Shown here: positions 53,361 to 57,129 of the stretch, in pieces
How the letters are laid out: the number at the start of each line of letters is the position of its first letter
How positions within the stretch are numbered: the stretch's first letter is position 1
NCBI GenBank assembly: GCA_032718475.1
Contig: JAUCBJ010006927.1
Span: 1 to 57,129 of the forward strand
Direction of reading: 5' to 3'
DNA length: 57,129 nucleotides
DNA from: Nemertoderma westbladi
Lineage: Eukaryota > Xenacoelomorpha > Nemertodermatida > Nemertodermatidae
The notes under the pieces: generated by a model
The model's database searches: none
What the model saw: only the letters and a program-made list of their open reading frames with translations
Told to the model about the DNA's origin: nothing
Made by a program: the position numbers and the translations under genes

Positions 53361-54545
53361 TGTTCGCGCTTTCAGACCTTTGGCAGTTTAACCCACCAAA
53401 TTAAGATGTCTTCCAGATATTAAATCGGTTTTTAGTCTATGACAAGTATTTGATTCACTACACTAGTCGAAACCACTCTGTGCGCGATCATTCACCCGCT
53501 GGATATTCCCGGGAGATTGGGTTCGACGGTTTAATTTTATTGCTATGTAAGCCTAATGTATTATTCGACTGACAGTATTATATAATCTCTGACAATATTA
53601 TTCACCTTCGGGAATATTAACAGTTCCTTTAGGACGTGGCGCTTTATCTATATAAACAGAGTTATGACTTAAACTACTCACAACGATATGGCTTAATTAT
53701 AATTCACATATATGGCGCATTCTTTAGGAATTGCTTCTTTAACAGACTCACTCATACGCAATGCTGCACAATACTGCACACTAATCTGCCAATCTTCACT
53801 GATTTTAATCACATATAAAAGGAACACAGACTGACTCATGTAGGGTCTATCAAATAACATTAGATTCACTTCAAACCACTTTAACATAAGTCACAATCGT
53901 TTATCTGTAACCTTTCTCTCTTACCTTCGGCATATCAAGAATATTGGGTTTCGGGGTTATTTATCGTTATTCCAAATATAATAATTCATCAACCATATTA
54001 TGAAGAACTGACAGTAAATAGCAGTATAAAACAACAACTGCACACTGATTGTTATGAGTTTGCAATGTTTCAGCAGTCAGTATGTATGATCAGTTAGCAG
54101 TTAAAGGATATATGTCCTTCGGCATATCAAGAATATTGGGTTTCGGGGTTATTTATCGTTATTCCAAATATAATAATTCATCAACCATATTATGAAGAAC
54201 TGACAGTAAATAGCAGTATAAAACAACAACTGAACACTGATTGTTATGAGTTTGCAATGTTTCAGCAGTCAGTATGTATGATCAGTTAGCAGTTAAAGGA
54301 TATATGTCCTTATAATTAAACCTACTAGTGTAAGACTAAAAACTGAAACACGGAGGTGCCAAAAGCCGGTTCTTAGGCTCTGGGCAAAAACATAACACTG
54401 AACTACTGAGTTTCTGTATATACCTCCAACACAGAGACAACAAACGCTCTGATTGGTCAACCTGAACAACGAGAGAACAAAGACAAAGAAACGTCGACGT
54501 GGCAATATCAGCTGCTAGCCGTCGTCATGGTAGCGACACTGTTTT
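53361..54545 (-). repeat. Dispersed 1-kb repeat, copy C
   Basis: It starts TGTTCGCGCTTTCAG on the + strand and is inverted relative to copy A (43220-44222). It is longer than A partly because it contains a 192-bp tandem duplication (53924-54115 and 54116-54307). No coding capacity. Confidence 0.65.
53924..54307 (+). repeat. 192-bp tandem duplication
   Basis: Two nearly identical units begin ccttcggcatatcaagaata. Only one or two bases differ, so the duplication is recent. Confidence 0.9.
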
Positions 54546-54820
54546 CAAAGTATCCAGCTATTGCGTCACGAGATTGTGGATTATGTCCTCTAAAGTACAA
54601 ATACAGTACAAATACATAAGAAATGACTTTTATGTCCTCTAAAACACCAGTACAGCAAGGACACGGCCCTTTTATGCCTGGCAAACCAACTACAGAGTAC
54701 TTTAAGGGAAAATAACCGGCTAATTACGCAAAAGCTTTTACACCGCTCCCAGAAAATGGGATTTAAGTCTATAAAATATAACAAATCACAGTTTCTAAAA
54801 TATAAAGATACTCTAAACAG

Positions 54821-55036
54821 TTAGCCTTTCTTACGCAGACGGCGTTTACGCAGTTTTTTGAGGCTAGCAAGAGTCCTTTTCTCTTTGGGGGGAGCCACTT
54901 TACTAGGAGGGCCATAACTCCTGGGTGAAGGGTGCAATATGATTGCATCAGAAGGTGTAGGATTGTGGTCGAGGTATCTGCCGTTTCGATATGCTTCTCC
55001 TCGAGCTGATTTTCCTCCGCTCGTAGCTGGATACGT
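54821..55036 (-). CDS. Possible terminal exon of a - strand gene
   Basis: One - strand frame is open for 71 codons and ends in a Pro/Ser stretch, then the basic end LKKLRKRRLRKKG and TAA. An overlapping frame is also open (to 55044 and beyond), so which one is real is unclear. It might pair with the candidate exon at 55947-56154. I recognise no domain. Confidence 0.2.
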   Translation of the reverse strand, partial: TYPATSGGKSARGEAYRNGRYLDHNPTPSDAIILHPSPRSYGPPSKVAPPKEKRTLASLKKLRKRRLRKKG

Positions 55037-55946
55037 TCATCCAAAAACTCTCGCAGAGAATAGGATCGTCCAAGTTCGATAACTTCTTAGAGATTCTGGA
55101 TTTCCCAATCAAATTGAGATAAGGCCAATTCGTTTATCGATTAGACTTACTGTTATAACTTACGTTTATCTGAACAAACGCAGGTTTCTCTTTTGATCTT
55201 TATAGAATAGCGTTTAACTCGTTTCGTACAATGCTCTCCTTCACCTTGATGAGGGGTTGTATCGCGTTAAACGGGGACGACCATACGGTTGGATAGTGAT
55301 ATTAGGTGTCCGCGTCACAATCCGGCTAGGTAAGATGGGCGGCTAGCTAGAAATCACTGTCGGAGTGTTACCGATTAATTGTTAGGGTAGCACTAGATCT
55401 TTGAACAGTGAATACCGTCCGCGAGGATCCGCGACACCACCAGGATCGCAGGTCTGAGGTCCAACTAAGGAATGAGGAGGTTTGACCGAGTATTCCGGGA
55501 CTCTGATCGTAGGTTTACTCCAGGATCGTTCGAGCCGAGTGAGCATAGGTGATACGTCAAACAAGTTTCGCTCGAAACTCCAGTAAATATAACGAGCACA
55601 ACTGTGTTTAACACAACGTTTCCGTGGATGTTTATGTCTTTCCGTTTATTAGTTGGGTCTAGGGCATTTATCATAATAATACCAAAGACGCACGTCTGGT
55701 AGGGGAAACGCGGGTGATATTTATTTGTTGTTACAATGCTTCTATCAAGAATTCCAAATATATGTTGGAGTTACCGCGTTTATTTGTTTCTTTAATGTCT
55801 TTTCTTCCGAGCCGATTTCGAATAGAATTTTCGCATTCGAATTTCAGTTTATGGTTCCGACTCCGCTGGGCAGGATATATAGTCGACATAGTCCGTATTG
55901 TGTAAATCGATAGGATGATCAGTAGTTAAGAAGCCCATATACGTAC

Positions 55947-56154
55947 CATTACGCTGCGTATATCGAGCAGCGAATTTTCTATAGTCCAACTCTCGCGAGA
56001 GCTGCACTTGGGACATTGTCGGTTCGATATAACGACCATCGTCCTCCGCAGCAGTTGGACTAACGTCGCCGCGTATTAAGCTATCAACAAACGCTTGTAA
56101 AAGTAGAGTATATCGCTCCCCGATACCAAGACCATCTTCTATCAACTCCGTCAT
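55947..56154 (-). CDS. Possible first exon of a - strand gene
   Basis: An ATG at 56154 opens a frame of about 69 codons (MTELIEDGLGIGERYTLLLQ) rich in Asp, Glu and Tyr. It reaches a strong donor, AATG/GTACGT, at 55947. The product resembles nothing I can name; a mobile-element Gag is an alternative. No matching acceptor could be fixed. Confidence 0.3.
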
Positions 56155-56159
56155 ATCTG

Positions 56160-57129
56160 CTATATATGAGTTTATCCATATTATAAGGAGTTTATATTTA
56201 GGCTAGCGAGCGTCGCTGCCTACTCCAATTAACCCCCGGACAGTACGAGATCCTCAGCGCCGATGTGTCGTCGCCACTGTACTTTCGCCAACGACGTAGC
56301 CGCACAACGACAACGACAACCGGCACAAGTCACTCGACTGTCCGTCCCAAAGGCTTAGATGTACTTCAGGTTTTCCTTGGAGAGTTAGGTTACTTTTACG
56401 ATTGCGACTAGCTACTGTAAACACACCTTAGTAGTAACATTCGCCTATAAACTCACAAATGCCACACACACAACTTGTCACAAATTACACACACTCGGGT
56501 CACTTGTCCGTTAGTCAATGCCTTCCAGAATGTCACTGTATTATTATGTATCCTTGGATACTATCAGTGCACTATTTATTCCCTATGCTATTCAATGGGA
56601 CAAGCTTTCTATTGTTCTTTTAACTCAATTCTAATTCTAGCGTGGTTGTTGCTATGGTGACATTATGCAAAGCTAGCGGTAGAATTAGGGTGATTCCAAT
56701 GCATACAGATCTGGGATGTTATTTAATAGTATTCTTTAATAGTCAATGTTCTGTTTTATACATGACTTTATGAATTTTATCGGCTATTGACTATGTTTGG
56801 GAGACTTTCGTACACGCATACGCATAATAATATAAATGTCCGCTCCCTTGATCTATTAATTAATGGAATTTTGGGGAATGTTATAAATTGCGTAAAATGG
56901 CAATTTATTAAATTCATTAAAAGACATGAATTTAAATTTATTCCCTGAAATTTTATTATTTGATAATTAAATGGGCATATTTTGATTCTAGAACATGTCT
57001 AGGGACACAAGATCCTTAATTCTAAGAAAATTGTCTCTTTAAGAATATCGGTAAATGCTACGATATCTTAATTGACTAGAATTGTTGAAGGATCTGAATT
57101 TTACAGATTTTGACTTATTTGATTTGTAA
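56160..57129 (+). other. Right-end non-coding sequence
   Basis: No gene, RNA or repeat that I can support. If the - strand candidate gene is real, its promoter would lie here; no TATA box is evident. Confidence 0.3.

Overview
This window looks like nuclear DNA from a marine invertebrate. The genes are split by GT-AG introns, the intergenic DNA is AT-rich, transposable elements of several classes are densely nested, and there are fibrinogen-related lectin and Ly6/uPAR-type genes. I see no operons, ribosome binding sites or other prokaryotic features. An invertebrate deuterostome such as a tunicate is my best guess, but the sequence does not settle the phylum.

Host genes. Three copies of one fibrinogen-related domain (FReD) gene lie on the + strand. 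Copy 1 (52-1343) enters from the left edge and carries a 2-nt deletion in its last exon. Copy 2 (34326-36596) is complete, with three exons and about 311 aa: signal peptide, coiled coil, truncated FReD. Copy 3 (49283-50884) is a pseudogene broken by an 850-bp TTAA-flanked element, a 27-nt net insertion and loss of its upstream exons. A decayed copy of the signal-peptide exon lies at 26395-26622. Copies 1 and 2 have nearly the same introns and silent sites, yet differ at about 27 FReD residues, so the lectin domain appears to be diversifying. A Ly6/three-finger GPI-anchored protein is encoded by exons at 9141-9257 and 24047-24343. Its 14.8-kb intron is filled by one large LTR element.

The main mobile element, 10405-23483, has matching 530-bp LTRs and a 5-bp target duplication (ATTGT). 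It encodes a long BEL/Pao-type Gag plus aspartic protease and shows no reverse transcriptase, RNase H or integrase. In their place it has an intact 843-aa protein that reads as an RNase D-like 3'-5' exonuclease followed by three CCHC zinc knuckles. A gutted piggyBac transposon sits inside its 3' LTR. Two more fragments of the same gag family lie at 39783-41868 (- strand) and 47052-49268 (+ strand).

Other elements. A decayed Ty3/Gypsy pol lies at about 3120-6420 (- strand). A young Ty3/Gypsy element at 28094-33454 (- strand) has 266-bp LTRs, a GTAGG duplication and a single visible break in integrase. A third Gypsy pol fragment lies at 44570-45318, and a BEL/Pao integrase tail at 42507-42902. 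There are two RT fragments and two C-terminal tails of one non-LTR family, and a remnant of a second non-LTR family. Two copies of a TTAA-flanked element carry a 163-bp tandem array. An approximately 1-kb dispersed repeat occurs three times, and there are several minisatellites. Unusually many long G or C runs occur, including at conserved points within gag.
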